NCBI RefSeq assembly: GCF_025244825.1 | Contig: NZ_CP104263.1 | Location: 2,418,001-2,482,000 of the forward strand | Length of the DNA: 64,000 bases | Source: Arthrobacter jinronghuae | GTDB taxonomy: Bacteria; Actinomycetota; Actinomycetes; Actinomycetales; Micrococcaceae | Direction of reading: 5' to 3' | Shown here: one piece after another, positions 27,117-35,625 of the stretch | Layout: each line of letters starts with the position of its first letter | Position numbering within the stretch: the first letter of the stretch is position 1 | Made by a program: the position numbers and the translations under genes | The notes under the pieces: model-generated | Database searches by the model: none | What the model was told of the DNA's origin: nothing | Seen by the model: the letters and a program-made list of their open reading frames with translations, nothing else

Positions 27117-28576
27117 GCGGCCGCCTCCGTCAGCGGCGGATCGGCGAATGCCAGCCGGGGCACCAGCAGCAGGAGGGCCGCGGCAATAAACGCAGTCACT
27201 GAACACACTGCCCAGACCGTCAGGTAGCCCTGCAGCGGTGCCACCGTCCCGGCGTCGGCGGCTGAACTCGAGAGAGCGTCCGCAGCTGCGCCGGCCAGCG
27301 CAATTCCGAAGACCGCCGAAGCGAAGGACCCGCCGATGGTCTTGGTGGTGTTGGTCAGCCCGGTTGCCATCCCGGTTCTGTTCAGCGGCGCCGCCGCGGC
27401 AGCAGCCGAGGGAAGCGCAGCCACCAACGCCCCGGAACCCAGCCCGGCGACCACCATGTTCATCAGCGCCTGCGGCAGGGTGTCATGGAAGGGCAGGAAG
27501 AGCCCGTAACCGACACCGACCAGGAGCGACGCACCTACCAAGGTGTTCCTCGGGGTGGTCCTCCGGGCTGTCAGGGGGAAGAGCAGCGCGCCTGCGAGCA
27601 GGGCGAAGACGTAGGTGCCGATGATGATGGACACCTGCGACGCCGCCAGTCCCAGGCCGTAGCCGTGCAGTCCGGGATCGGTGCGGGCGAACGTGGACAT
27701 GGGTGCCTGGGCGCCAAGCACCGAAATGCCGAACAGCCCCGCAGTCAGCTGGACCGGCCACATGGACGGGCTGCGCAGCATCCGGAAGTCCACCAGCGGA
27801 TCCTTCTGCCCGAGCTCGTAACGGACAAAGGGAATGAACGCGGCGGCACCGGCTGCAAGGACGGCCCACACCCACCAGGTATCCGGACCGTTGATCCGCA
27901 GGAAGGTCAGTCCGGAGGTAAGCAGCAGCAGCCCGACCGCCAGCAGGACGAAACCGGTGCGGTCCACGGTCCCGCCGTCCAGGGAGCTGGATTCCGGCAC
28001 TCCGAAGTGCACGGCGAAAATGCACAGCGTCACCGCGGCGGCGGGCACGCACAGCGTGAGCCAGAGCGGGAGGTGCTCCACCAGCACGCCGCCCAGCAGG
28101 GCTCCGCCGATCACGCCCAGCTCGAGTGCGCCGACCAGCAGGCCTGCCGCCTTGCGGGTCAGCACGGCCCGGTTGGGGGTGTGGCGCACCCGGCTGAAGA
28201 TCAGGGCGATTTCCATCGGCAACCAGACCACATAGAATCCCTGGAGCGACCACGCGGCCAGGAACGTCCAGAAGTCCGGTGCCACGGCAACTCCCCAGGA
28301 AGCCGCCGCCGTCAGGACCGTGGAGACCAGCAGGATGCGCTTGTGCCCGTAGATGTCCCCCAGCTTCGCCAGGATGGGCACGGCCAGGGCGCTGAGCATC
28401 AGCTGGGCGGATTCAAACCAGTTGACGTCGCCGTCGTCGATCCCCAAATTGCGGGCAATGTCAGTGAGCAGCGGCGTGTAGTAGCCCTGCAGGATGCCGC
28501 TGGTGATTTCCACCAGCACCAGGAACCCCACGAGGGGGCCGATCATGCGCAGCCCGGGCAGGGACGGCGCGGACAT
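27113..28576 (-). CDS. MFS transporter (14-TM, DHA2-like)
   Basis: This 487-aa integral membrane protein has about 14 hydrophobic segments. Its motif-A loop (AKLGDIYGHKRILLV) between TM2 and TM3 is typical of drug:H+ antiporters of the DHA2 group. Late motifs (GTYVFALLAGALLFPLTARR, NRTGMATGLTNTTKTIGGSF) agree. It probably exports a drug or metabolite. Its start codon overlaps the stop of the M20 peptidase gene by one base, so the two form an operon. Its 3' end overlaps the convergent MarR gene by 4 bp, which leaves no room for a terminator. Confidence 0.9.
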   Translation of the reverse strand: MSAPSLPGLRMIGPLVGFLVLVEITSGILQGYYTPLLTDIARNLGIDDGDVNWFESAQLMLSALAVPILAKLGDIYGHKRILLVSTVLTAAASWGVAVAPDFWTFLAAWSLQGFYVVWLPMEIALIFSRVRHTPNRAVLTRKAAGLLVGALELGVIGGALLGGVLVEHLPLWLTLCVPAAAVTLCIFAVHFGVPESSSLDGGTVDRTGFVLLAVGLLLLTSGLTFLRINGPDTWWVWAVLAAGAAAFIPFVRYELGQKDPLVDFRMLRSPSMWPVQLTAGLFGISVLGAQAPMSTFARTDPGLHGYGLGLAASQVSIIIGTYVFALLAGALLFPLTARRTTPRNTLVGASLLVGVGYGLFLPFHDTLPQALMNMVVAGLGSGALVAALPSAAAAAAPLNRTGMATGLTNTTKTIGGSFASAVFGIALAGAAADALSSSAADAGTVAPLQGYLTVWAVCSVTAFIAAALLLLVPRLAFADPPLTEAAA

Positions 28577-29976
28577 CAGAGCGCACCCATCAGGGCCTTG
28601 TAGAACGCGATGCCCTCACCGAACGTTTCAATGCCCAGCCGTTCGTTGTCGGCGTGGATGCTGGCCCGGTCCGCAGCACTCATCCGGAAGGGGGCGAAAC
28701 GGTACACCGCATCGCAGATGGAGGTGAAGCGCCGCGCATCGGTTCCGCCCAGCATGATGTACGGCACCGGGACGGCATCCGGGAAGCAGGTCCGGATGGT
28801 GTCCTCCAGCAGGGCGAACTGGGCGTTGTCCGTTGCGGAAACCGGCGAGGGCTCATTGCCCTCCACCACGCGCAGGCTCACCTGGGGGTCCCGGATGATC
28901 GACCGCAGCCGCGACACCGTAGAGGCCACCGTCTCACCCACGGCCACCCGGATATTGGCATTGGCCGTAGCGCGCGTGGCCAGGACATTGGATCCCTTGC
29001 TTCCCCGCAGCTGGGTCACGGCCACCGTGGTGCGGGTCATGGCGTTGGGCTCCCCGCCGAGCAGGCCGAACACCCGGGTGAGCGCGCCGCGCAGGTGGGC
29101 GGCGTTGCCCAACACCAGGCGGAGCGGCAGCGGCGCCGAGCCGGACAGCCGCTGGACCATTTCCACGCTTACGTCCGGAAGGGACGCCGGGAAAGGACGG
29201 CGGTCCAGGCGGACGACGGCGCGGGCCAGCCGAGCGGTTGCGCCCATCCGGTTTGGCGTGGACGCATGCCCGCCGGCGTCCTCGACCGCCAGTTCGACGT
29301 CGAGGATGCCCTTTTCGGAGACGCCGACGACGGCGAGCGGCGCAGACACGAACGGGAAGGCACCCGAGGCGACCGCTCCCCCTTCATCCAGCACCAGCCA
29401 GGGACGGATGCCGCGTTCCGCGAGCAGGGCAGCGGCAGCAGCAGCCGTATCGCCGGCTGTTTCCTCGTTGTTGCCGAACGAGAAGTAGATGTCCCCTGCG
29501 GGTGCGAACCCCTCGGCGAGCAGCTGTTCAGCCGCTTCGAGGACGGCAGCCAGTGCACCCTTGTCATCGAGGGCGCCGCGGCCTTCGATGGAGGTTTCCG
29601 TGACCGTGCCGGCGAACGGCGGGTAGTCCCAGCGAGACGGGTCCTCCACAGGGACCACGTCATAGTGGGCCATCAGCACCGCGGGACCCCTGCCGTCCGC
29701 CGGATCCCCCGCCGCAGCTTCCGGTGAGGCCTCCGGTGACGCCGTCCCGGGCCAGCGGTACAGCAGCCCGAATCCGTTGACCCGTTCCAGCTGCAGGGCG
29801 GCGGAAACCAGGGGGAAGAGTTCCGGAAGCGCTGCAATAAAGGCTTCGAACTGGTCCGGCTCCATTTCCTCGGGCACCCGCGAGGAAACGGTGCGGTACG
29901 TCAGGAGCCGGGCAAGCTTCGGGGCGGCCGCGCGGCCGAGTGCAGCGGCGGATAGCGCCGTGGGAGAGCTGAGCAT
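28576..29976 (-). CDS. M20 family zinc peptidase
   Basis: This 466-aa protein has the M20 metal and catalytic blocks in order: LMAHYDVVPV, GRGALDDKGALAA, FGNNEETAGD and DEGGAV, with IMLGGTDARRF near the C-terminus. The insertion of a dimerisation domain between about 220 and 345 fits the carboxypeptidase S/PM20D1-like branch, which acts on peptides or N-acyl amino acids. A -10-like TACACT ends 6 nt upstream of the ATG, with no Shine-Dalgarno, so the operon with the MFS exporter probably begins leaderless. Confidence 0.9.
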   Translation of the reverse strand: MLSSPTALSAAALGRAAAPKLARLLTYRTVSSRVPEEMEPDQFEAFIAALPELFPLVSAALQLERVNGFGLLYRWPGTASPEASPEAAAGDPADGRGPAVLMAHYDVVPVEDPSRWDYPPFAGTVTETSIEGRGALDDKGALAAVLEAAEQLLAEGFAPAGDIYFSFGNNEETAGDTAAAAAALLAERGIRPWLVLDEGGAVASGAFPFVSAPLAVVGVSEKGILDVELAVEDAGGHASTPNRMGATARLARAVVRLDRRPFPASLPDVSVEMVQRLSGSAPLPLRLVLGNAAHLRGALTRVFGLLGGEPNAMTRTTVAVTQLRGSKGSNVLATRATANANIRVAVGETVASTVSRLRSIIRDPQVSLRVVEGNEPSPVSATDNAQFALLEDTIRTCFPDAVPVPYIMLGGTDARRFTSICDAVYRFAPFRMSAADRASIHADNERLGIETFGEGIAFYKALMGAL

Positions 29977-30011
29977 GGGGCGAGTGTAACGGCTGTGCGG
30001 TGCATCACAGC

Positions 30012-30488
30012 TTAGGCTTCCGGTGTTGCTGCGGCATTCAGCAGGGGCAGCATCCGCCCCTGGAAGTGCGTGTTCAGCACAATCACCGAGGAGGTCCGCA
30101 GGACGGTGTTCGTGGCGACAATCGCGTCAATCACCCGTTGCAGGTCAGAATTGGACCGCGCCGCCACGCGCGCCAGCAGGTCGCTCTCCCCCGAGACGGT
30201 ATGCACCTCCTGGATTTCCGGAATCCTGGACAGCGCCGCGACCACTGCGTCGTGGCCGGTGTCCTGGCGGATGGTGAGCGAGCAGTAGGCGACGACGTCG
30301 TACCCCAGGGCTTCGGCGTCGATCCGCGGACCCCACCCGGCAATTACGCCGGTCTCCTGCATCCGGTCCAGGCGTGCCTGCACGGTGGCCCGGGCAACGG
30401 CGAGCCGGCGCGAGGCTTCGAGCACCGACATACGCGGGTTGTCGGTAAACAGGGTGACGATACGGGCGTCCAGCGCGTCGGTGGGCAT
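30012..30488 (-). CDS. Lrp/AsnC family transcriptional regulator
   Basis: A 158-aa protein with an N-terminal helix-turn-helix (MSVLEASRRLAVARATVQARLDRMQETGVI, residues about 20-48) and a C-terminal RAM/AsnC effector-binding domain (VVAYCSLTIR, EVHTVSGESDLLARVAARS). The ATG has AAAGGA about 7 nt upstream. It is divergent from an amino-acid permease gene and close to a branched-chain dehydrogenase operon, which suggests control of amino-acid uptake and breakdown. A TGTACAAAT motif in its own upstream region recurs before that operon. Confidence 0.92.
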   Translation of the reverse strand: MPTDALDARIVTLFTDNPRMSVLEASRRLAVARATVQARLDRMQETGVIAGWGPRIDAEALGYDVVAYCSLTIRQDTGHDAVVAALSRIPEIQEVHTVSGESDLLARVAARSNSDLQRVIDAIVATNTVLRTSSVIVLNTHFQGRMLPLLNAAATPEA

Positions 30489-30518
30489 GGGGTCCTTTCC
30501 GGGACTAAGCACAGGCAG

Positions 30519-30532
30519 TGTACAAATTGTAA
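30519..30532. promoter_or_regulatory. Candidate Lrp-type operator, copy 1
   Basis: TGTACAAATTGTAA lies 31 bp upstream of the Lrp/AsnC gene start and about 60 bp before the -10 of the permease. The core TGTACAAAT recurs as its exact reverse complement before the E1-alpha gene. Imperfect symmetry around AATT fits a dimeric Lrp-like site. Confidence 0.5.
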
Positions 30533-30592
30533 AGGCAGCACGGCCGACTGCCGGAACAGAGGACACACAAACCGGCCTTAAGATGGAATCCG

Positions 30593-32110
30593 GTGTACAG
30601 ACCCGCGGCAGCATCCCTGCCGGCCGGCGCCCGCACCGGCAGCCCATCCGTTCGTTCTAAGGCCTCCCCTGTTATGCCCAGTTCCGCCCGCCCGTCCAGC
30701 ACTGATACTGCACTTCCGGCCGGGGAACCGTCCGGAGCGAAGAAGATGCAGCCGAGGCACCTTGTCCTGATGAGCCTCGGCAGTGCCATCGGCACCGGCC
30801 TCTTTGTAGGGTCCGGCGAAGGTATTGCAGCGGCCGGTCCCGCAGTGCTGATCTCCTTCCTGATTGCCGGAACCATGGTGATTCTCATCATGCGCATGAT
30901 GGGTGAGATGGCGGCGGCAGATCCCAGCAGCGGTGCGTTTTCCGTGTATGCCGAGAAAGCCCTGGGGCGCACGGCGGGCACCACGGTCGGGTGGATGTGG
31001 TGGTTCCAGATCGTGATCGTCATAGCCGCGGAGGCCACGGCCGCCGCGGCCATCGTCGCTTCCCTGATCCCCGGCGTCGAGCAGTGGATGCTGGCGCTGG
31101 CGTTCATCATCGTGTTTACCGCCGTCAACCTGGCCGGGGCTGCCAGTCTGGGTGAATTCGAGTACTGGTTTGCCATCCTGAAGGTTGCGGCCATCATCAT
31201 CTTCCTGGCGGTCGGCGCCGCCTTTGTGGCCGGACTGCTTCCGGGCGTCCCGTCGCCGGGCACCTCCAACCTCTTCGACAACGGCGGCTTTATGCCCAAC
31301 GGGCTGACCGGGGTGGCCTCGGGACTGCTGCTGGTGGTTTTCGCTTTCGGCGGCACCGAGATCATCACCATCGCGGCGGCGGACACCGAAGAGCCGTCCA
31401 AGAACATTGCCGGAGCCATCAACTCGGTGATCTGGCGGATCCTGGTCTTCTACATCGGTTCGGTGCTGGTGATGGTCACCGTGCTGCCCTGGGACAGTGA
31501 AGCGCTGAGCACCGGGCCGTTCGTAGCCGTCCTGCACGCAGCGAAGGTGCCCGGCGCGGACACGGTCATGGCCGTCGTCATCGTCATTGCACTGCTGTCC
31601 GCCATGAACGCGAACCTGTACGGCGCGTCCCGGATGATCTACTCCCTGGGCGAGCGCGGCCGGGCTCCGGCCGCCCTGGGCCGCCTTGGCTCCGGCGGAG
31701 TGCCCCGCCGGGCCGTGCTGGCGTCCGTGGTCTTCGGCTTCATCGCCGTGGTGCTGAACTACCTCTACCCCGACACGGTACTGATGATCCTGCTCAACAC
31801 CGTCGGTTCCACCTGCCTGGTGGTCTGGGGCATCTCCATCGTTTCGCAGATCATCCTGCGGCGGCGGGCGGAAGCGGCCGGCGTCGAACTCACGTTCAAG
31901 ATGTGGGCCTTCCCCTGGCTCTCCTACTTCGCGCTGGCACTGCTCGCAGGAATCGTGGTCCTGGGCTTCTTCGACCCCGATGTGCGGATCCAACTGCTGG
32001 CGACGGCGGCCCTCAGCACCGTGCTGGTACTGCTGGCCTGGTCCTTCGAGCGGCGCAGCGCCGCCAAGGCCCGCACCGCACCCGCGGACCGAGGCAACCA
32101 GGCCGGATAG
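30593..32110 (+). CDS. Amino-acid permease (APC superfamily)
   Basis: This 505-aa membrane protein has about 12 TM segments and the AAT-family consensus near TM1 (HLVLMSLGSAIGTGLFVGSGEGI) and before TM8 (ADTEEPSKNIAGAINSVIWRI). It imports an amino acid by cation symport; the specificity is not readable. The GTG start follows TAAGAT by 8 nt, consistent with leaderless translation. An alternative ATG at 30674 gives a 478-aa product with a weak AAGG site, and I cannot decide firmly between them. Divergence from the Lrp/AsnC gene suggests it is that regulator's target. Confidence 0.87.
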   Translation: MYRPAAASLPAGARTGSPSVRSKASPVMPSSARPSSTDTALPAGEPSGAKKMQPRHLVLMSLGSAIGTGLFVGSGEGIAAAGPAVLISFLIAGTMVILIMRMMGEMAAADPSSGAFSVYAEKALGRTAGTTVGWMWWFQIVIVIAAEATAAAAIVASLIPGVEQWMLALAFIIVFTAVNLAGAASLGEFEYWFAILKVAAIIIFLAVGAAFVAGLLPGVPSPGTSNLFDNGGFMPNGLTGVASGLLLVVFAFGGTEIITIAAADTEEPSKNIAGAINSVIWRILVFYIGSVLVMVTVLPWDSEALSTGPFVAVLHAAKVPGADTVMAVVIVIALLSAMNANLYGASRMIYSLGERGRAPAALGRLGSGGVPRRAVLASVVFGFIAVVLNYLYPDTVLMILLNTVGSTCLVVWGISIVSQIILRRRAEAAGVELTFKMWAFPWLSYFALALLAGIVVLGFFDPDVRIQLLATAALSTVLVLLAWSFERRSAAKARTAPADRGNQAG

Positions 32111-32146
32111 GCAAACTGCCAAGCACAGGCGACTGCCGAATGCCAC

Positions 32147-32155
32147 ATTTGTACA
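32147..32155. promoter_or_regulatory. Candidate Lrp-type operator, copy 2
   Basis: ATTTGTACA is the exact reverse complement of the core upstream of the Lrp/AsnC gene. It lies 26 bp upstream of the -35 of the E1-alpha promoter. Flanking bases are also similar in the two places (TGCC before, CTG after), which strengthens the case for one regulator. Confidence 0.5.
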
Positions 32156-32180
32156 GACTGTGTCATGTTCGGGGCGCTGT

Positions 32181-32209
32181 TTGCTCACTGTGGCGTGAAC
32201 CACTAAATT
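32181..32209 (+). promoter_or_regulatory. Promoter of the 2-oxoacid dehydrogenase operon
   Basis: TTGCTC (32181-32186) and TAAATT (32204-32209) are 17 bp apart, and the E1-alpha ATG starts 7 nt after the -10. There is no ribosome binding site, so a leaderless mRNA is expected. Confidence 0.65.
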
Positions 32210-32216
32210 GCGGACT

Positions 32217-33236
32217 ATGGACAATAATCTGCAACCTGCGGCCCTGTCGGCGGAGGAACTCCGGGAGCTGTACCGCCTGGTCACCGCCGTCCGGCAGCTG
32301 GACCTCGCCGCGATCGCCTGGCAGCGCCAGGGCATCATCCCCGGGTATGCCCCGGAGCTGGGCCAGGAAGCCGCCCAGGTGGGCAGCGCCTTCGCCATGG
32401 ACCCCGAGCATGACTTCGTTTTCCCCACCTACCGGGAAATGGGGGTGGCGCTGACCATGGGCGTGGACATGACCGCCTACATGTCCACCCACAAGGCCAG
32501 CTGGCACGGCGGCCTCTACAACCCGGTGCAGACCCGGCTCGCCCCGATCCAGGCAGTGGTCGGCGGATCAGTGCTGCACGCCGTGGGCTGGGCCCACGGG
32601 CAGACCCTCGCCGGGAACCCCGGTGTTGCCCTGACCTACTTCGGCGACGGCGCCAGCTCCCAGGGCGACGTCCATGAAGCAATGAACTTCGCCGGCGTCC
32701 TGAAGGCGCCGGTCATTTTCTTCGTCCAGAACAACGGCTGGGCCATTTCGCTGCCCACCGAGGCCCAGGTGGCCGGCGGAACCGTCGCCGCCCGTGCCGC
32801 CGGGTACGGCATGAAGGCCATCACCGTGGACGGCAACGACGCCGCCGCCGTCGTCCTCGCCACGCGCGAGGCCGCCGCTCACGCCAGGGCCGGACACGGG
32901 CCGGTACTGATCGAGGCCATGACCTACCGCCGCGGCCCGCACTCCACCAGCGACGATCCCGGCCGGTACCGGAGCCTGGCGGAGGAACGGCGCGACGAAG
33001 GCGCGGATCCGGTCCAGCTGCTGGCAGACCGGTTGCTCGCCGACGGGATAGCCGACGACGCGTTCCTGGACACCGCGCTGCAGGATGCCAAGACCAACGC
33101 GGACGCCGTCCGCGAAGGTGTCATGGCGCTCGGCCCGCGTCCCGGACGGGAAATGTTCGACTTTGTTTTCGCCGAGCCCACCGAAGCACTCAAAGCCCAG
33201 GCCCGCGCCTGGCGGGAGGAATCCGAACATGTCTGA
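32217..33236 (+). CDS. 2-oxoacid dehydrogenase E1 component, alpha subunit
   Basis: This 339-aa TPP-dependent E1-alpha has the thiamine-binding motif GDGASSQGDVHEAMNFAGVLKAPVIFFVQNNGWAIS and the segment RGPHSTSDDPGRYR. That segment matches the phosphorylation-loop STSDD style of branched-chain rather than acetoin or pyruvate enzymes. With E1-beta it decarboxylates a 2-oxoacid and passes the acyl group to a lipoyl domain. It is first in a four-gene operon behind a leaderless-type promoter; a TTG three codons upstream is less likely as a start. Its stop overlaps the E1-beta start by 8 bp. Confidence 0.92.
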   Translation: MDNNLQPAALSAEELRELYRLVTAVRQLDLAAIAWQRQGIIPGYAPELGQEAAQVGSAFAMDPEHDFVFPTYREMGVALTMGVDMTAYMSTHKASWHGGLYNPVQTRLAPIQAVVGGSVLHAVGWAHGQTLAGNPGVALTYFGDGASSQGDVHEAMNFAGVLKAPVIFFVQNNGWAISLPTEAQVAGGTVAARAAGYGMKAITVDGNDAAAVVLATREAAAHARAGHGPVLIEAMTYRRGPHSTSDDPGRYRSLAEERRDEGADPVQLLADRLLADGIADDAFLDTALQDAKTNADAVREGVMALGPRPGREMFDFVFAEPTEALKAQARAWREESEHV

Positions 33237-34335
33237 GCAGCTAAGCGACGCCGTGGCGTCCTCCGACCTGGAAGCCGCTGCCCGGAACACGGAGCAGACC
33301 GCCGCGCAGGAGCAGTCCCCCCTGGCCCCGTCCCCGGAGGACGGCGACGGCCGGGTGGAAAACCTCTCGATGCAGGCGGCCCTCAACCGTGCCCTGGCCG
33401 AAACACTGGCCGAGGATCCTCGGGCCGTTGTCCTGGGCGAAGATGTGGGACGGCTCGGCGGTGTCTTCCGCATCACCGACGGCCTGCAGCAGCGCTTCGG
33501 CGCCGACCGCGTTTTCGATACCCCGCTGGCGGAGTCGGGCATCCTCGGCATGTCCGTGGGGCTGGCCATGGCCGGTTTCCATCCGATCCCGGAGGTGCAG
33601 TTTGACGGTTTCGCATATCCGGCGGTGAACCAGATAGTCACCCAGCTGGCCCGGATGAACTACCGCAGCCGGGGCACCATGCCCATGCCGGTGACCCTGC
33701 GGGTACCCAGCTTCGGCGGCATCCGCGCCCCCGAGCACCACGGCGAGTCGCTGGAGGCGCTCTTCGCCCACGTTCCGGGATTGAAGGTGGTTTCCCCGTC
33801 CAGCCCGCACGAGGCCTACCATCTGCTGAAGCATGCCGCAGCCGTTCCGGACCCGGTGATCTTCATGGAACCGAAGTCCCGCTACTGGCAGAAGGGCGAC
33901 GTGTTCCTGGACGACGCCGGCCCTATGGAGGGTGCCAAGGTGGTCCGTCCGGGCAAGCACGTCACGCTGGTGGCATGGGGTGCCATGGTGGCCCGCTGCC
34001 TCTCCGTGGCCGAGCTGGCCGCCGAGGACGGCATCGAGGTGGAGGTCCTGGACCTGCGGTGGCTCAAGCCGATCGACGCCGAGGGGCTGGCCGCCTCCGT
34101 CGCCCGGACCCGGCGCGCCGTCGTCGTCCACGAAGCGCCGCTGACCTCCGGTCTCGGCGCCGAAGTGGCCGCCCTGATCACGGAACGCTGCTTCGATACC
34201 CTGCGCGCTCCGGTTGGGCGGGTCACGGGATTCGACGTACCGTATCCCTCAGGCGATCTTGAAGACGAATACATCCCGAACATCGACCGCATCCTGTTCG
34301 GGATCCAGCGAGTATTGGAGTACCGGCGTGGCTGA
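33229..34335 (+). CDS. 2-oxoacid dehydrogenase E1 component, beta subunit
   Basis: This 368-aa transketolase-like beta subunit begins with about 45 disordered acidic residues, then MQAALNRALAETLAEDPRAVVLGEDVGRLGGVFRITDGL. FDGFAYPAVNQIVTQLARMNYRSRG and PEHHGESLEALFAHVPGLKVVSPS are strong family blocks. It forms the alpha2beta2 E1 with the preceding protein. GGGAGGA lies 9 nt before its ATG, which sits inside the end of the alpha gene. The next gene's GTG overlaps its end by 8 bp. Confidence 0.93.
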   Translation: MSEQLSDAVASSDLEAAARNTEQTAAQEQSPLAPSPEDGDGRVENLSMQAALNRALAETLAEDPRAVVLGEDVGRLGGVFRITDGLQQRFGADRVFDTPLAESGILGMSVGLAMAGFHPIPEVQFDGFAYPAVNQIVTQLARMNYRSRGTMPMPVTLRVPSFGGIRAPEHHGESLEALFAHVPGLKVVSPSSPHEAYHLLKHAAAVPDPVIFMEPKSRYWQKGDVFLDDAGPMEGAKVVRPGKHVTLVAWGAMVARCLSVAELAAEDGIEVEVLDLRWLKPIDAEGLAASVARTRRAVVVHEAPLTSGLGAEVAALITERCFDTLRAPVGRVTGFDVPYPSGDLEDEYIPNIDRILFGIQRVLEYRRG

Positions 34336-34657
34336 AATCCCCTTCCCCCTTCCCGACCTCGGCGAAGGCCTGATCGAGGCCACCGTGCTGGAATGGCTGG
34401 TGTCCGTGGGTGATCAGGTGGAACGCAACCAGCCGCTGGTCGAGGTGGAAACCACCAAATCCGCGGTGGAGCTGCCTTCCCCGCAGGCCGGCCGCGTTGC
34501 ACGCACCTACGGCGAGCCCGGGGAAACGATCAACGTGGGCGAACCGCTTATCGTCTTCGAGGTTCCGGACAACACCGCCGGCATCGTAGGCACCGTGCCG
34601 CAGGAAGCTCCGGCACGCCGCCGGGTCCGGCTGACCGCCGCACTGGACGAGGACTAG
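34328..34657 (+). CDS. Stand-alone lipoyl-domain protein (E2 N-terminal domain only)
   Basis: The 109-aa product is a single lipoyl domain (residues 3-80) with the modified lysine at K44 (EVETTKSAVELPSP), plus a short basic linker (RRRVRLTA) like that found after lipoyl domains in branched-chain E2. The peripheral-subunit-binding domain and the acyltransferase core of a normal E2 (about 400-450 aa) are absent. The frame ends in TAG and, two codons later, continues in the same frame into the alpha/beta hydrolase gene. It can still accept acyl groups from E1, but where the acyl group goes next is unclear. GTG start, overlapping E1-beta. Confidence 0.88.
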   Translation: MAEIPFPLPDLGEGLIEATVLEWLVSVGDQVERNQPLVEVETTKSAVELPSPQAGRVARTYGEPGETINVGEPLIVFEVPDNTAGIVGTVPQEAPARRRVRLTAALDED

Positions 34658-34660
34658 GCA

Positions 34661-35473
34661 GTGGCCGACTACGGCTCCCTGGTGGAAGGCACCGATCCCC
34701 GCCTTTCGGTGGAGATTATCGACCCTGCCGGCGGTGCTGCGGGCACGACGGCGCTGCGTCCCGTCCTCCTGCTGCACGGCTTCGCCTCCAGTGCGCAGTT
34801 GAACTGGCACGACTCTGGATGGATCACCGCACTGACCGCCGCGGGGCGCCGGATCATTACCGTGGACCTGCCCGGCCACGGCGGCAGTGCAGCACCGGAG
34901 GACCTCGATTCCTACCGCCCCAGCCGCATCCGCGCGGACCTGCTGCAGGTTCTTCAGGACGCCGGCGTGTCTCCGCTGGCCGACGACGACCCGGCCAGCG
35001 GCCTGGACGTGGTGGGCTATTCCCTCGGTTCCCGCCTCGCCTGGGAGTTCGGTGCGACCCAGCCCGAACTCGTGCACCGCATGGTGCTCGGAGGGCCGGG
35101 AAGCGGAGACCCGCTGGCGGACTTCGATCTCGATGCCGCCCGTGAAGCAGCGGCGGGCGGGGCGCCGGTGGCGGATCCCCGCACCGCCGAACTGCTGCGC
35201 ATGGCCCAGCTGGTTCCGCAGAATAACCTGGCCGCCCTGTTCCGGATGATCGAAGCCATCAAGGAGGAACCCTTCTCCCCCGCAGCGGCGGTTCCTTCCA
35301 TGCCGCTGCTCCTGGTTGCCGGAGAACGCGACGACCTCGCGGCGACAGCGCCCAAGCTGGCCGCCCTGAGCGGACAGGCCGAGCTGGTATCGCTTCCCGC
35401 CCGCACCCACACGAACGCCATAACCTCCCGGGCGTTCAAAAACGCTGCAGTGGAGTTCTTGGCCGGCGAATAA
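34661..35473 (+). CDS. Alpha/beta hydrolase in the 2-oxoacid dehydrogenase operon
   Basis: A 270-aa alpha/beta hydrolase with oxyanion-hole HGF (39-41), nucleophile elbow GYSLGS (Ser121), acid D224 (GERDD) and H250 (ARTHTN), so the triad appears intact. It begins 3 bp after the TAG of the lipoyl-domain gene and in the same reading frame, with GAGGA about 8 nt before the GTG. In some acetoin dehydrogenase E2 proteins (AcoC type) a lipoyl domain is fused to this fold; here the two parts are separate. It may release acyl groups from the lipoyl domain or a CoA/ester product, but this is inference. Confidence 0.88.
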   Translation: MADYGSLVEGTDPRLSVEIIDPAGGAAGTTALRPVLLLHGFASSAQLNWHDSGWITALTAAGRRIITVDLPGHGGSAAPEDLDSYRPSRIRADLLQVLQDAGVSPLADDDPASGLDVVGYSLGSRLAWEFGATQPELVHRMVLGGPGSGDPLADFDLDAAREAAAGGAPVADPRTAELLRMAQLVPQNNLAALFRMIEAIKEEPFSPAAAVPSMPLLLVAGERDDLAATAPKLAALSGQAELVSLPARTHTNAITSRAFKNAAVEFLAGE

Positions 35474-35552
35474 CAGCTTGGTTACGGCGGCGGGTTATTC
35501 CGCCAGCATTTCCGGGTGCACGCTAAGATGAAAAGGCTAGGGGGCTAGCCGG

Positions 35553-35578
35553 ACATTGATCAGCCTACTGATTAATGT
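35553..35578. promoter_or_regulatory. Inverted repeat upstream of the protein kinase gene
   Basis: ACATTGATCAG and CTGATTAATGT form 11-bp arms with one mismatch and a 4-nt loop, 48 bp before the kinase start. A second small palindrome, GGCTAG-GGGG-CTAGCC, lies just upstream. They could be operator sites or 5'-leader hairpins. Confidence 0.45.
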
Positions 35579-35625
35579 TCCGCGAGATTCCCTGCTTCAT
35601 CTTTGACCCTCAAGGGAGGACACCC

